18,065 nt of DNA, taken from contig JAWOIE010000028.1 in NCBI GenBank assembly GCA_046484825.1, forward strand, positions 1 to 18,065, read 5' to 3'. The notes below the pieces were generated by a model. That model searched no databases, was not told where the DNA came from, and was given only the letters and a program-made list of their open reading frames with translations. The stretch comes from CAJYAN01 sp046484825 (GTDB lineage Bacteria > Pseudomonadota > Gammaproteobacteria > UBA6429 > Thiohalophilaceae). This document shows positions 1 through 7,368 of the stretch, piece after piece; within the stretch, counting starts at the first letter, position 1; each line of letters opens with the position of its first letter. The translations under genes and the position numbers were made by a program.

Positions 1-2391
1 GAGACCGGTGGCTCAAACGTACAGTTCGCCATCAATCCTGAAAATGGACGCATGATCATTATCGAAATGAACCCGCGCGTGTCGCGCTCTTCGGCGTTGG
101 CCTCCAAGGCCACGGGCTTTCCCATCGCCAAGGTGGCGGCAAAACTGGCCGTGGGTTACACCCTGGATGAATTGCAAAACGAGATTACCGGCGGCGCTAC
201 GCCGGCCTCGTTTGAACCGAGCATCGACTATGTAGTCACCAAGGTGCCGCGTTTCACCTTCGAGAAATTTCCCAACGCCGATCAGCGTCTGACCACGCAA
301 ATGAAATCCGTCGGCGAAGTCATGGCCATTGGTCGGACCCAGCAGGAGTCCTTGCAAAAGGCCCTGCGTGGGCTGGAGACCGGCACCGACGGTTTTGACG
401 AGATCCTCGACCTGAGCGCCGCTGATGCCAGGGACAAACTCATACAGGAACTGCGCATCCCCGGCGCGCATCGTCTCTGGTATGTTGGCGATGCCTTTCG
501 CTTTGGCATGACCATGGCCGAGATCCACGAGCACACCAGGATTGACCCCTGGTTCCTGGTGCAGATTGAAGAGATCATACAACTGGAAAATGAAGTGCGT
601 GCGCAGGGCATGGCGGCGCTCGATGCCGGGCGTCTGCGCAAACTCAAGCGCAAGGGTTTTTCCGATCGGCGTCTGGCCAAACTGTTAGGCACCGACGAGC
701 ATGCGGTGCGCAAGCTGCGTCACGACAACAAGGTGCGCCCGGTGTACAAGCGGGTCGATACCTGTGCCGCCGAGTTTGCCACCAGCACGGCCTATATGTA
801 TTCCACCTACGAAGAAGAGTGCGAGGCACGGCCGACGGGTCGTGACAAGATTATGGTCCTGGGCGGCGGCCCCAACCGTATCGGCCAGGGGATCGAGTTT
901 GATTACTGCTGCTGTCACGCCGCCTTTGCCATGCGTGATGATGGCTATGAAACCATCATGGTCAACTGTAATCCGGAAACCGTCTCCACGGATTACGACA
1001 CCTCGGATCGACTCTACTTTGAGCCACTGACGCTGGAAGATGTCCTGGAGCTTATTGATCTGGAGCAACCCAAGGGCGTCATTGTGCAGTATGGCGGCCA
1101 GACCCCCCTGAAGCTGGCGCGGGCACTGGAAAAGGCCGGTGCGCCGATTATCGGCACCAGCCCGGACTCCATTGACCTGGCGGAAGATCGCGAACGTTTC
1201 CAGCAGCTCATTGACAAGCTGGGTTTGAAACAGCCGCCGAATCGCACCGCCCGGACGGAGGAAGATGCCGTACGCCTCGCCGCCGAGATTGGCTATCCCC
1301 TGGTGGTGCGGCCGTCCTATGTGCTGGGGGGGCGCGCCATGGAAATTGTCTATGCCGAAGATGAACTGCGTCGTTATATGAACGAGGCGGTGCAGGTTTC
1401 CAATGAATCGCCGGTATTACTGGATCGCTTTTTGGATGACGCCATCGAAGTCGATGTGGACGCCATTTGTGACGGCGATGATGTGTTGATCGGCGGCATC
1501 ATGCAACACATCGAGCAGGCCGGCGTGCATTCTGGCGACTCGGCGTGCTCCTTACCGCCCTATAGCATCTCCAAGGCATTGCAGGATGAGATGCGCGATC
1601 AGATCTGTAAAATGGCCAGGGGCCTGAACGTTGTCGGTTTAATGAATACCCAGTTCGCTATCCAGGGTGAGACCGTCTATGTGCTCGAGGTCAATCCGCG
1701 CGCTTCACGCACCGTGCCGTTTGTCTCCAAGGCGACCGGCCGGCCGCTGGCCAAGATCTCCGCGCGCTGCATGGTGGGGCAGACCCTGCAACAGCAGGGT
1801 GTTACCGAGGAAATCATTCCCGCCTATTACTCGGTCAAAGAGGCGGTATTCCCCTTCAACAAGTTTCCCGGTATCGACCCGCAGCTGGGACCGGAAATGA
1901 AATCCACCGGTGAGGTGATGGGGGTAGGGCGTAGCTTTGGCGAGGCCTTTGCCAAGGCGCAGCTGGGTGCCGGTGTCATCCTGCCGACCCGCGGCCGGGC
2001 CTTTTTGAGTGTGCGTGATACCGACAAGAAGGGCATCGCGGCTGTGGCGCAACAACTCATCGCCATTGGCTTTAAAATCATTGCCACCGAAGGCACCGCC
2101 AAGATCCTGCAGGCGGCGGATATCAATTGCGAGTATGTGAACAAGGTGACCGAGGGTCGGCCGCACATTGTCGATATGATTACCAACGGCGAGATCAGCC
2201 TGATCGTCAACACCACCGAGGGGCGCAAGGCCATCGCTGACTCAGCCACCATTCGCAGTAAGGCCTTGCAACACAAAGTGACCTATGCCACCACGATCGC
2301 CGGTGCCGAGGCCATGTGTGAAGCCTTGCAACAAAGTGACACCAATGAAGTAAATCGTTTGCATGATTTACATCAGGAGCTAAACGCATGA
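1..2391 (+). CDS. carB: Carbamoyl-phosphate synthase large subunit, 5'-truncated
   Basis: Makes carbamoyl phosphate from bicarbonate, two ATP and ammonia channelled from the CarA glutaminase, for arginine and pyrimidine synthesis in the cytoplasm. The frame is open from base 1, so the gene begins outside the window. The 796 visible residues correspond to about residues 278 to the end of the 1073-aa E. coli protein. They cover the end of the carboxyphosphate ATP-grasp domain (IEMNPR; E22 and N24 match metal ligands E299 and N301), the oligomerisation domain, the carbamoyl-phosphate ATP-grasp domain (start GGGPNRIGQG; LEVNPR with E563 and N565 matching E841 and N843) and the C-terminal MGS-like allosteric domain. 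That domain keeps TEGTA, VNKV and VNTTEGR, the UMP/ornithine-site signatures, so allosteric control is probably intact. carA is expected just upstream. The stop overlaps the greA start in ATGA, which suggests translational coupling. Confidence 0.98.
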   Translation, partial: ETGGSNVQFAINPENGRMIIIEMNPRVSRSSALASKATGFPIAKVAAKLAVGYTLDELQNEITGGATPASFEPSIDYVVTKVPRFTFEKFPNADQRLTTQMKSVGEVMAIGRTQQESLQKALRGLETGTDGFDEILDLSAADARDKLIQELRIPGAHRLWYVGDAFRFGMTMAEIHEHTRIDPWFLVQIEEIIQLENEVRAQGMAALDAGRLRKLKRKGFSDRRLAKLLGTDEHAVRKLRHDNKVRPVYKRVDTCAAEFATSTAYMYSTYEEECEARPTGRDKIMVLGGGPNRIGQGIEFDYCCCHAAFAMRDDGYETIMVNCNPETVSTDYDTSDRLYFEPLTLEDVLELIDLEQPKGVIVQYGGQTPLKLARALEKAGAPIIGTSPDSIDLAEDRERFQQLIDKLGLKQPPNRTARTEEDAVRLAAEIGYPLVVRPSYVLGGRAMEIVYAEDELRRYMNEAVQVSNESPVLLDRFLDDAIEVDVDAICDGDDVLIGGIMQHIEQAGVHSGDSACSLPPYSISKALQDEMRDQICKMARGLNVVGLMNTQFAIQGETVYVLEVNPRASRTVPFVSKATGRPLAKISARCMVGQTLQQQGVTEEIIPAYYSVKEAVFPFNKFPGIDPQLGPEMKSTGEVMGVGRSFGEAFAKAQLGAGVILPTRGRAFLSVRDTDKKGIAAVAQQLIAIGFKIIATEGTAKILQAADINCEYVNKVTEGRPHIVDMITNGEISLIVNTTEGRKAIADSATIRSKALQHKVTYATTIAGAEAMCEALQQSDTNEVNRLHDLHQELNA

Positions 2392-2873
2392 GCAGGATAC
2401 CCATGACCTCGATCGGCGCAGAAAAGCTGCGCACGGAATTGAAAGACCTCAAAAGCGTCCAGCGCCCCGCCGTGATCCAGGCGATTGCCGAGGCCCGTGA
2501 ACACGGTGACCTGAAAGAAAATGCCGAGTATCACGCCGCGCGCGAGCAACAGGGCTTTATCGAAGGCCGCATTCAGGAGATCGAGGCCAGCCTCTCTAAT
2601 TCTGAAGTGATCGACATCTCCAAACTGGCGGCCTCCGCCGGCGGCAAGGTCGTGTTTGGCGCCACGGTCGAGTTGTATGATGTGAATGACGAAAAGGAAG
2701 TGACGTACCAGATCGTCGGTGAGCTGGAAGCCGATATCAAACAAAACCTGATCTCGGTGACCTCACCGATCGCGCGCGCCCTGATCGGCAAAAAGCAGGA
2801 CGATGAGGTGGTGGTGCAGGCCCCCGGTGGTGAGCGCATCTACGAGATCGTCTCGGTCAAGTACATTCAGTAA
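2388..2873 (+). CDS. greA: Transcription elongation factor GreA
   Basis: Enters the RNA polymerase secondary channel and stimulates cleavage of backtracked RNA, rescuing stalled elongation complexes. The 161-residue length is close to the usual 158. Residues 1-75 form the antiparallel coiled coil, and its tip motif GDLKENAEYHAAREQQG carries the two acidic residues D41 and E44 that hold the catalytic magnesium. Residues from about 80 on form the FKBP-like domain (FGATVELYD, NLISVTSPIARALIGK, GGERIYEI). The ATG overlaps the carB stop by 4 nt and is preceded by AGGAG at 2375-2379, eight bases upstream, so it is probably co-transcribed and coupled with carB. The next gene follows after 44 nt with no terminator visible between them. 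Confidence 0.98.
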   Translation: MSRIPMTSIGAEKLRTELKDLKSVQRPAVIQAIAEAREHGDLKENAEYHAAREQQGFIEGRIQEIEASLSNSEVIDISKLAASAGGKVVFGATVELYDVNDEKEVTYQIVGELEADIKQNLISVTSPIARALIGKKQDDEVVVQAPGGERIYEIVSVKYIQ

Positions 2874-2903
2874 TCTTTCATTTCCCTGCAACTTACCCTT
2901 AAC

Positions 2904-2912
2904 GAGAGGTGA
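2904..2912 (+). promoter_or_regulatory. Shine-Dalgarno site fixing the DUF4149 start
   Basis: GAGAGGTGA lies five bases before the ATG at 2918. A GTG at 2909 is in the same frame but sits inside this purine tract and would have no ribosome-binding site of its own, so the ATG is the better start. Confidence 0.65.
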
Positions 2913-2917
2913 CCGGT

Positions 2918-3358
2918 ATGTGGTCCGTTGGCGAACGTGTCTTGCTGACCCTCTGGATTGGCAGCCTGTGGACTACGGGTTATCTCGTGGCCCCGGTGCT
3001 GTTCAATGTACTGGAACGCAGTGTCGCGGGGACGGTCGCGGGGCAACTCTTTACCCTGGTCAGCTATCTCGGTCTGCTGGTTATTGGCATCTTACTCGTC
3101 GTGGCCTGGATACAGCAGGGCTGTGCGACCTGGGGTTCATGGCGGAACCGGATCTTGCTGCTGATGCTGGTCCTGGTGGTGGTGGGTCAGTTTGTGCTGC
3201 AACCGATGATGGCCGAGCTGAAGGCCGCCGGTCTGCAGGCGGATCAGACCGGACAGTTTGCCCGCCTGCATGGCCTGGCGTCGATTTTATATCTGCTCAA
3301 CAGTATCCTGGGCCTGGTCCTGGTGAGCTGGGACGCGCGGCGGCAGACGGCGAATTAG
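2918..3358 (+). CDS. DUF4149-type four-helix inner-membrane protein
   Basis: Function unknown. The 146-residue protein has four hydrophobic segments at about residues 8-30, 44-64, 78-95 and 119-136, so an inner-membrane location is expected. The features I recognise are the N-terminal helix with GYLVAPVLF and the late motif FARLHGLASILYLLN, with a polar RLHG entering the last helix; they resemble the DUF4149/TMEM205-like family. No catalytic residues stand out. It follows greA by 44 nt and is probably in the carB-greA transcript. Its stop overlaps that of the convergent yhbY. From memory, Pseudomonas aeruginosa also has an uncharacterised gene between greA and yhbY, so the position appears conserved. 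I do not infer a role in transcription or ribosome assembly from position alone. Confidence 0.8.
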   Translation: MWSVGERVLLTLWIGSLWTTGYLVAPVLFNVLERSVAGTVAGQLFTLVSYLGLLVIGILLVVAWIQQGCATWGSWRNRILLLMLVLVVVGQFVLQPMMAELKAAGLQADQTGQFARLHGLASILYLLNSILGLVLVSWDARRQTAN

Positions 3359-3651
3359 GCCCGGGGCAGGATGATGCTCGGTTTGTCGGCGGCGCGATAA
3401 TAGACCGCCACATGGCCGATGGTCTGTACCAGTTCGGCCGCCAGGGTGGCGGCAATATGCTGCGCCATTTGCTGTTTGGCTTCGCGGTCGCCAACATTGA
3501 GTTTCACCTTGATCAGCTCATGGTGGGCGATGCTTGAGTCTATTTCATTCATGACACTTTCCGTGAGACCGGCAGCCCCCACCATGACGACAGGTTTTTT
3601 GTCGTGGGCCAGTTGTTTGAGATGGCGTTTTTGCTTCTGTGAGAGTGGCAT
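3355..3651 (-). CDS. yhbY: Ribosome assembly RNA-binding protein YhbY (CRM domain)
   Basis: Small RNA-binding protein of the CRM (YhbY/CRS1) family that associates with pre-50S ribosomal particles. The 98 residues match the usual 97-residue length and consist of one CRM domain: an N-terminal basic helix (SQKQKRHLKQLAHD), the glycine loop GAAG at residues 25-28 that contacts RNA, the LTESVMNEID helix, and the strand HELIKVKLN. The minus-strand ATG at 3649-3651 has only a weak upstream GGA. The gene is divergent from rlmE across 90 nt; RlmE modifies 23S rRNA, so two large-subunit maturation genes share this spacer. The 3' end converges on the DUF4149 gene with overlapping stop codons. Confidence 0.96.
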   Translation of the reverse strand: MPLSQKQKRHLKQLAHDKKPVVMVGAAGLTESVMNEIDSSIAHHELIKVKLNVGDREAKQQMAQHIAATLAAELVQTIGHVAVYYRAADKPSIILPRA

Positions 3652-3741
3652 AATGTCGTTCCAGTAAGGTGTTCAGCGCGCTAGTGTAATAGCTCGCCCG
3701 GCCCTGATCCATGTAAAACCGCAATTCTTTACGGATAAGCA
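3652..3741. promoter_or_regulatory. Divergent yhbY/rlmE intergenic region
   Basis: This 90-nt spacer between two divergent genes must hold both 5' ends, so promoters for each are expected here. On the plus strand TGTAAT at 3685-3690 resembles a -10 box (5 of 6), but no good -35 lies 16-18 bases upstream. On the minus strand TTTACA and TATTAC can be found but are 20 bases apart. The region is supported by gene arrangement, not by a clear promoter sequence. Confidence 0.4.
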
Positions 3742-4368
3742 ATGGCACGTTCCAAACAGAGTAAACGCTGGCTTAAAGAGCACTTTGACGACCCCTATGT
3801 GCAACAGGCGCAAAAGGACGGTTATCGCTCGCGTGCCGTCTACAAATTACTGGAGATCGATGACAAGGACCATCTCCTGCGTCCGGGCATGGCGGTGGTC
3901 GACCTCGGCGCCGCGCCCGGTGGCTGGTCCCAGATTGCCGCAATGCGGCTGGGAGACACTGGCCGGCTCGTGGCGCTGGATATTCTGCCCATGGACGCCC
4001 TGGCCGATGTCAGCTTTATCCAGGGGGATTTTCGTGAAGAATCGGTCTATAACGAGCTGCTCGCGCTCCTGGGGGATACGCCCATAGACCTTGTAATGTC
4101 GGATATGGCCCCCAATACTAGTGGTATTAAGGCTGTCGATCAGCCAAGGGCGATGTATCTGGCCGAGCTTGCTCTGGAACTGGCGCAAAAGATATTGAAA
4201 CCCGGCGGGGATTTTCTGGTCAAAGTGTTTCAGGGTGAGGGGTTTGATGCCTACCTGAACGAACTGAGAAATTCCTTTAAAAAAGTCATGGTACGCAAGC
4301 CCAAGGCCTCACGCCCCCGTTCTCGTGAAGTCTATTTGTTGGCCAGGGGCTACAATGGTATAAGGTAA
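3742..4368 (+). CDS. rlmE: 23S rRNA (uridine-2552 2'-O)-methyltransferase
   Basis: RlmE (FtsJ/RrmJ) uses S-adenosylmethionine to methylate the 2'-OH of U2552 in the 23S rRNA A loop, a late 50S assembly step. The 208 residues match the 209-aa E. coli enzyme. The K-D-K-E catalytic tetrad is complete at K35, D121, K161 and E196. The SAM-binding motif VVDLGAAPGGWSQ is at residues 52-64, with a second acidic residue at D80 (ALDILPMD). The C-terminal PKASRPRSREVYLLARG is also intact. The ATG has only a modest upstream purine stretch (ACGGATAAG). ftsH follows after 48 nt with no terminator, the conserved rlmE-ftsH pairing. In E. coli this pair is heat-inducible, but I found no convincing sigma32 promoter here. 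Confidence 0.97.
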   Translation: MARSKQSKRWLKEHFDDPYVQQAQKDGYRSRAVYKLLEIDDKDHLLRPGMAVVDLGAAPGGWSQIAAMRLGDTGRLVALDILPMDALADVSFIQGDFREESVYNELLALLGDTPIDLVMSDMAPNTSGIKAVDQPRAMYLAELALELAQKILKPGGDFLVKVFQGEGFDAYLNELRNSFKKVMVRKPKASRPRSREVYLLARGYNGIR

Positions 4369-4405
4369 CTGGCATCCGTGCCGATACAGAACGCGAGACA
4401 CTAAC

Positions 4406-4409
4406 GAGG
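4406..4409 (+). promoter_or_regulatory. Shine-Dalgarno site for the ftsH TTG start
   Basis: GAGG sits seven bases before the TTG at 4417. No ATG or GTG near this point gives the expected N-terminus (AKNIILW, just before the first membrane helix), so the TTG start is supported by both spacing and homology. Confidence 0.6.
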
Positions 4410-4416
4410 CAGTACA

Positions 4417-6342
4417 TTGAACGACTTAGCCAAGAACATCATCTTGTGGGTAGTGGTAGCCGTTATTCTGATGACGGTCTTCAACAACCTGACTTCCACC
4501 AAGACTGAATCCAAGATCGCCTATTCCGACTTTATCGAACAGGTAAAGCAGAATCAGGTGCGTGAAGTCCTGATCTCCGGGCGCAATATTACCGGTCTGA
4601 CCCAGGCCAACAGCAAATTCACCACCTATAGTCCCGAGACCGACAACACCGCGCTCATTGGTGACCTGATGCGCTACGGGGTCAAGATCAATGCCCAACC
4701 GCAGGAACAGTCAATCTGGACCCAGATCTTTATTTCCTGGTTCCCCTTCCTGCTGATCATCGGTCTGTGGGTGTTTTTCATGCGCCAGATGCAGGGCGGT
4801 GGCGGTGGTCGTGGTGCCCTTTCGTTTGGCAAGAGCCGTGCCCGCATGCTGGGTGAGGACCAGGTCAAGGTGAACTTTGGCGATGTCGCCGGTTGTGACG
4901 AGGCCAAGGAAGAAGTGGCCGAGCTGGTGGAGTTTCTGCGTGACCCGGCCAAGTTCCAGAAACTGGGCGGTAAGATTCCCCAGGGGGTACTGATGGTGGG
5001 TTCACCCGGTACCGGTAAAACCCTGCTGGCCAAGGCCATCGCCGGGGAAGCCAAGGTGCCGTTCTTTACCATTTCGGGCTCCGACTTCGTGGAAATGTTC
5101 GTCGGCGTCGGCGCCTCACGGGTGCGCGACATGTTTGAACAGGCCAAGAAGCACGCCCCCTGTATTATCTTTATTGACGAAATTGATGCCGTTGGGCGTC
5201 ATCGTGGCGCCGGCGTCGGTGGCGGTCATGACGAACGCGAGCAGACCCTCAATCAGTTGCTGGTCGAGATGGACGGTTTTGAAGGCAACGAGGGCGTAAT
5301 CGTCATCGCCGCCACCAACCGCCCCGATGTGCTCGACCCGGCCTTGCTGCGCCCCGGCCGTTTCGACCGCCAGGTGGTGGTACCCCTGCCGGATCTGCGC
5401 GGACGTGAACAAATTCTCAAGGTGCACATGCGCAAGGTGCCCCTGCATGATGATGTCGAACCCAGGATTATTGCCCGAGGCACGCCCGGATTTTCCGGCG
5501 CCGACCTCGCCAACCTGGTGAACGAGGCGGCCCTGTTTGCCGCGCGTGCCGGTAATCGGCTGGTGGGGATGACCGAATTTGAAAAAGCCAAGGACAAGAT
5601 CATGATGGGCGCCGAGCGCAGGTCCATGGTCATGAATGAGGACGAGAAAAAACTCACGGCCTACCATGAGGCGGGCCACGCGATTGTCGGTCTGTCCGTG
5701 CCGTCCCATGACCCGGTCTACAAGGTCTCGATTATTCCGCGCGGACGCGCCCTCGGCATTACCATGTTTCTGCCCGAAGAGGACCGCTACAGCTACAGCA
5801 AGGAACGCCTGGAAAGCCAGATCAGCAGCCTGTTCGGCGGCCGCCTCGCCGAGGAACTGATTTTTGGCAGCGATGCCGTCACCACGGGCGCTTCCAATGA
5901 CATTCAGCGGACCACGGAGCTGGCTCGCAACATGGTCACCCGCTGGGGTCTGTCTGAAAAGCTGGGGCCGCTGACCTATAGCGAAGAAGAGGGTGAGGTC
6001 TTTCTGGGACATTCCGTGACACAGCACAAGAATGTCTCCGACGAAACGGCGCACATTATCGATGAGGAGATTCGTTCGATTGTGGATCGCAACTACAAGC
6101 GGGCCAAATCCATCCTGACCGAGAACATGGACAAGCTGCATTTGATGGCCGAAGCCCTCATCAAGTACGAGACCATTGATCAACATCAGATTAAGGAAAT
6201 CATGGCCGGCAAGCCGCCCTCGGCACCCCGGGACTGGGATGAGCATGAACCCCGCAGTGGTTCCGGCTCGGCTACCACCGAAGCGGCTGATGGCAAGGAC
6301 AAGCCGGAAGGCAAGATTGGTGGTCCGGCCAGCGAGCACTAA
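4417..6342 (+). CDS. ftsH: ATP-dependent zinc metalloprotease FtsH
   Basis: Membrane-anchored AAA+ protease that forms hexamers in the inner membrane and degrades misfolded membrane proteins and short-lived regulators (LpxC and sigma32 in E. coli). The 641 residues are close to the 644 of E. coli. Two membrane helices at about 8-22 and 104-122 flank a periplasmic domain. The AAA module has Walker A GSPGTGKT (195-202), Walker B IIFIDEID (250-257) and arginine fingers R312 and R315. The protease domain has HEAGH (417-421) and the third zinc ligand D495 in TGASND. Walker A has serine 196 where family members usually have proline. The start is TTG, which may lower expression. The polar C-terminal tail is typically variable. 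A strong terminator follows, so folP is not simply read through from here. Confidence 0.98.
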   Translation: MNDLAKNIILWVVVAVILMTVFNNLTSTKTESKIAYSDFIEQVKQNQVREVLISGRNITGLTQANSKFTTYSPETDNTALIGDLMRYGVKINAQPQEQSIWTQIFISWFPFLLIIGLWVFFMRQMQGGGGGRGALSFGKSRARMLGEDQVKVNFGDVAGCDEAKEEVAELVEFLRDPAKFQKLGGKIPQGVLMVGSPGTGKTLLAKAIAGEAKVPFFTISGSDFVEMFVGVGASRVRDMFEQAKKHAPCIIFIDEIDAVGRHRGAGVGGGHDEREQTLNQLLVEMDGFEGNEGVIVIAATNRPDVLDPALLRPGRFDRQVVVPLPDLRGREQILKVHMRKVPLHDDVEPRIIARGTPGFSGADLANLVNEAALFAARAGNRLVGMTEFEKAKDKIMMGAERRSMVMNEDEKKLTAYHEAGHAIVGLSVPSHDPVYKVSIIPRGRALGITMFLPEEDRYSYSKERLESQISSLFGGRLAEELIFGSDAVTTGASNDIQRTTELARNMVTRWGLSEKLGPLTYSEEEGEVFLGHSVTQHKNVSDETAHIIDEEIRSIVDRNYKRAKSILTENMDKLHLMAEALIKYETIDQHQIKEIMAGKPPSAPRDWDEHEPRSGSGSATTEAADGKDKPEGKIGGPASEH

Positions 6343-6363
6343 GCACGCCGGCCCTGGGCCCTG

Positions 6364-6393
6364 AAAAAACGCCTCAGTAGAGGCGTTTTTTTT
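6364..6393 (+). terminator. Intrinsic terminator after ftsH
   Basis: AACGCCTC, loop AGTA and GAGGCGTT form a GC-rich hairpin that extends through flanking A and T runs (stem arms 6364-6375 and 6380-6391), ending in eight T at 6386-6393. It lies 22 nt beyond the ftsH stop. The A tract on the other side makes it potentially bidirectional, although no minus-strand gene needs it. Confidence 0.92.
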
Positions 6394-6398
6394 ATTGG

Positions 6399-6427
6399 TT
6401 TTCAAAAACTTGAAATAGGCATAGAAT
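6399..6427 (+). promoter_or_regulatory. Putative sigma70 promoter for folP-glmM
   Basis: TTTTCA (6399-6404, 4 of 6 to the -35 consensus), a 17-base spacer and TAGAAT (6422-6427, 5 of 6 to the -10 consensus). It lies directly behind the ftsH terminator, where a new promoter is expected. It would give a leader of about 70 nt before folP. Confidence 0.45.
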
Positions 6428-6501
6428 TGCGCGTGGCCGTAGTCAGCAGGGATGTGTGGCCAGTGATCTTAGGGAATCGATACCGTATTTAGCACACCAC
6501 C

Positions 6502-7338
6502 ATGCCAGTCAGTCCAACGATTCCAAATCCGCTCCATCTCACCCGCCCCTGGATCATGGGCATTTTGAACGTCACGCCCGATTCCTTCTCGGACGGCGGA
6601 TGCTTTCAGCAGCGCGATATCGCGCTCCAACATGCCCTACAGATGTTGCGCGAGGGTGCCGATATTATTGATATCGGTGGCGAATCGACACGCCCTCATG
6701 CCGAGCCCGTAGCGGTGCAGGCGGAACTGGATCGGGTGATTCCGGTGATCGAGGCGCTGCGGCAGGAATCAGATGTCCTGATCTCCATCGATACCAGCAA
6801 GGCACAGGTCATGCGCGAGGCGGTCCATGCCGGGGCCAATATCATTAATGATGTCGCGGCCCTGCGCGGCGAGGGCGCCCTGACCGCCGCTGCTGGCCTG
6901 GAGGTGCCCATATGCCTCATGCATATGCAGGGGGAGCCACGCACCATGCAGCGCGCCCCACAGTACGCCGACGTGGTGGCGGAGGTGAAGACATTTTTGC
7001 AGGCGCGCATCGACGCCTGCGTGCAGGCCGGGATCAGTAAAGAACGGCTCTGGCTCGACCCGGGTTTTGGCTTTGGCAAGACGACGCAACACAATGTGCG
7101 TCTCCTGCAACACCTGGCGGAGTTTAAGGCCTTGGGTTTGCCCCTTCTGGTCGGACTGTCGCGCAAATCCATGATCGCGGATTTGTTAGACGGGGCGCCC
7201 GTGGCGACACGCCTGCCGGCAAGCCTGGCACTGGCGCTGCTGGCGGCCCAGGCGGGTGCCCATATTATTCGCGTCCACGATGTGAAGGCGACGGCAGATG
7301 TCCTTGCCATGTGGCGTGCGGTGAAATTGCCTGAATAA
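6502..7338 (+). CDS. folP: Dihydropteroate synthase
   Basis: Condenses 6-hydroxymethyl-7,8-dihydropterin pyrophosphate with p-aminobenzoate to give dihydropteroate in folate synthesis; the family is the sulfonamide target. The 278 residues are close to the 282 of E. coli. Both family signatures are present: MGILNVTPDSFSDGG (19-33) and GADIIDIGGESTRP. Key pterin and phosphate residues are visible: N23, D97 in SIDTSK, N116 in INDV, D186 in LDPGFGFGK, K222 in SRKSM, and R257/H259 in RVHDV. The start is well bounded because an in-frame TAG at 6490-6492 lies just upstream and the next ATG falls inside the signature. No Shine-Dalgarno sequence precedes it, so initiation may be weak. glmM follows after 30 nt, as in the E. 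coli folP-glmM pair. Confidence 0.97.
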   Translation: MPVSPTIPNPLHLTRPWIMGILNVTPDSFSDGGCFQQRDIALQHALQMLREGADIIDIGGESTRPHAEPVAVQAELDRVIPVIEALRQESDVLISIDTSKAQVMREAVHAGANIINDVAALRGEGALTAAAGLEVPICLMHMQGEPRTMQRAPQYADVVAEVKTFLQARIDACVQAGISKERLWLDPGFGFGKTTQHNVRLLQHLAEFKALGLPLLVGLSRKSMIADLLDGAPVATRLPASLALALLAAQAGAHIIRVHDVKATADVLAMWRAVKLPE

Positions 7339-7368
7339 CACAGACAAAGCATTAAGGGAGTAGTAATA

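Noticed and set aside
2803..3537. 244-codon plus-strand frame across the greA end, DUF4149 and yhbY
   Set aside because: It overlaps three better-supported genes, and its low-complexity glycine/arginine-rich translation is typical of an out-of-frame reading.
3587..3605. Hairpin ACGACA/TGTCGT around GGTTTTT
   Set aside because: Six perfect base pairs, but inside yhbY coding sequence and without a T run on either strand after the stem, so not a terminator.
3693..3715. Heat-shock (sigma32) promoter for rlmE-ftsH
   Set aside because: ATCCATGT at 3707-3714 matches six of eight positions of the -10 pattern, but no CTTGAA-like -35 lies 13-15 bases upstream.
5116..6405. 429-codon open frame antisense to ftsH
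   Set aside because: It mirrors the high-GC third-position bias of ftsH, has no ribosome site, runs over the terminator, and its translation resembles no protein I know. FtsH homology on the plus strand is unambiguous.
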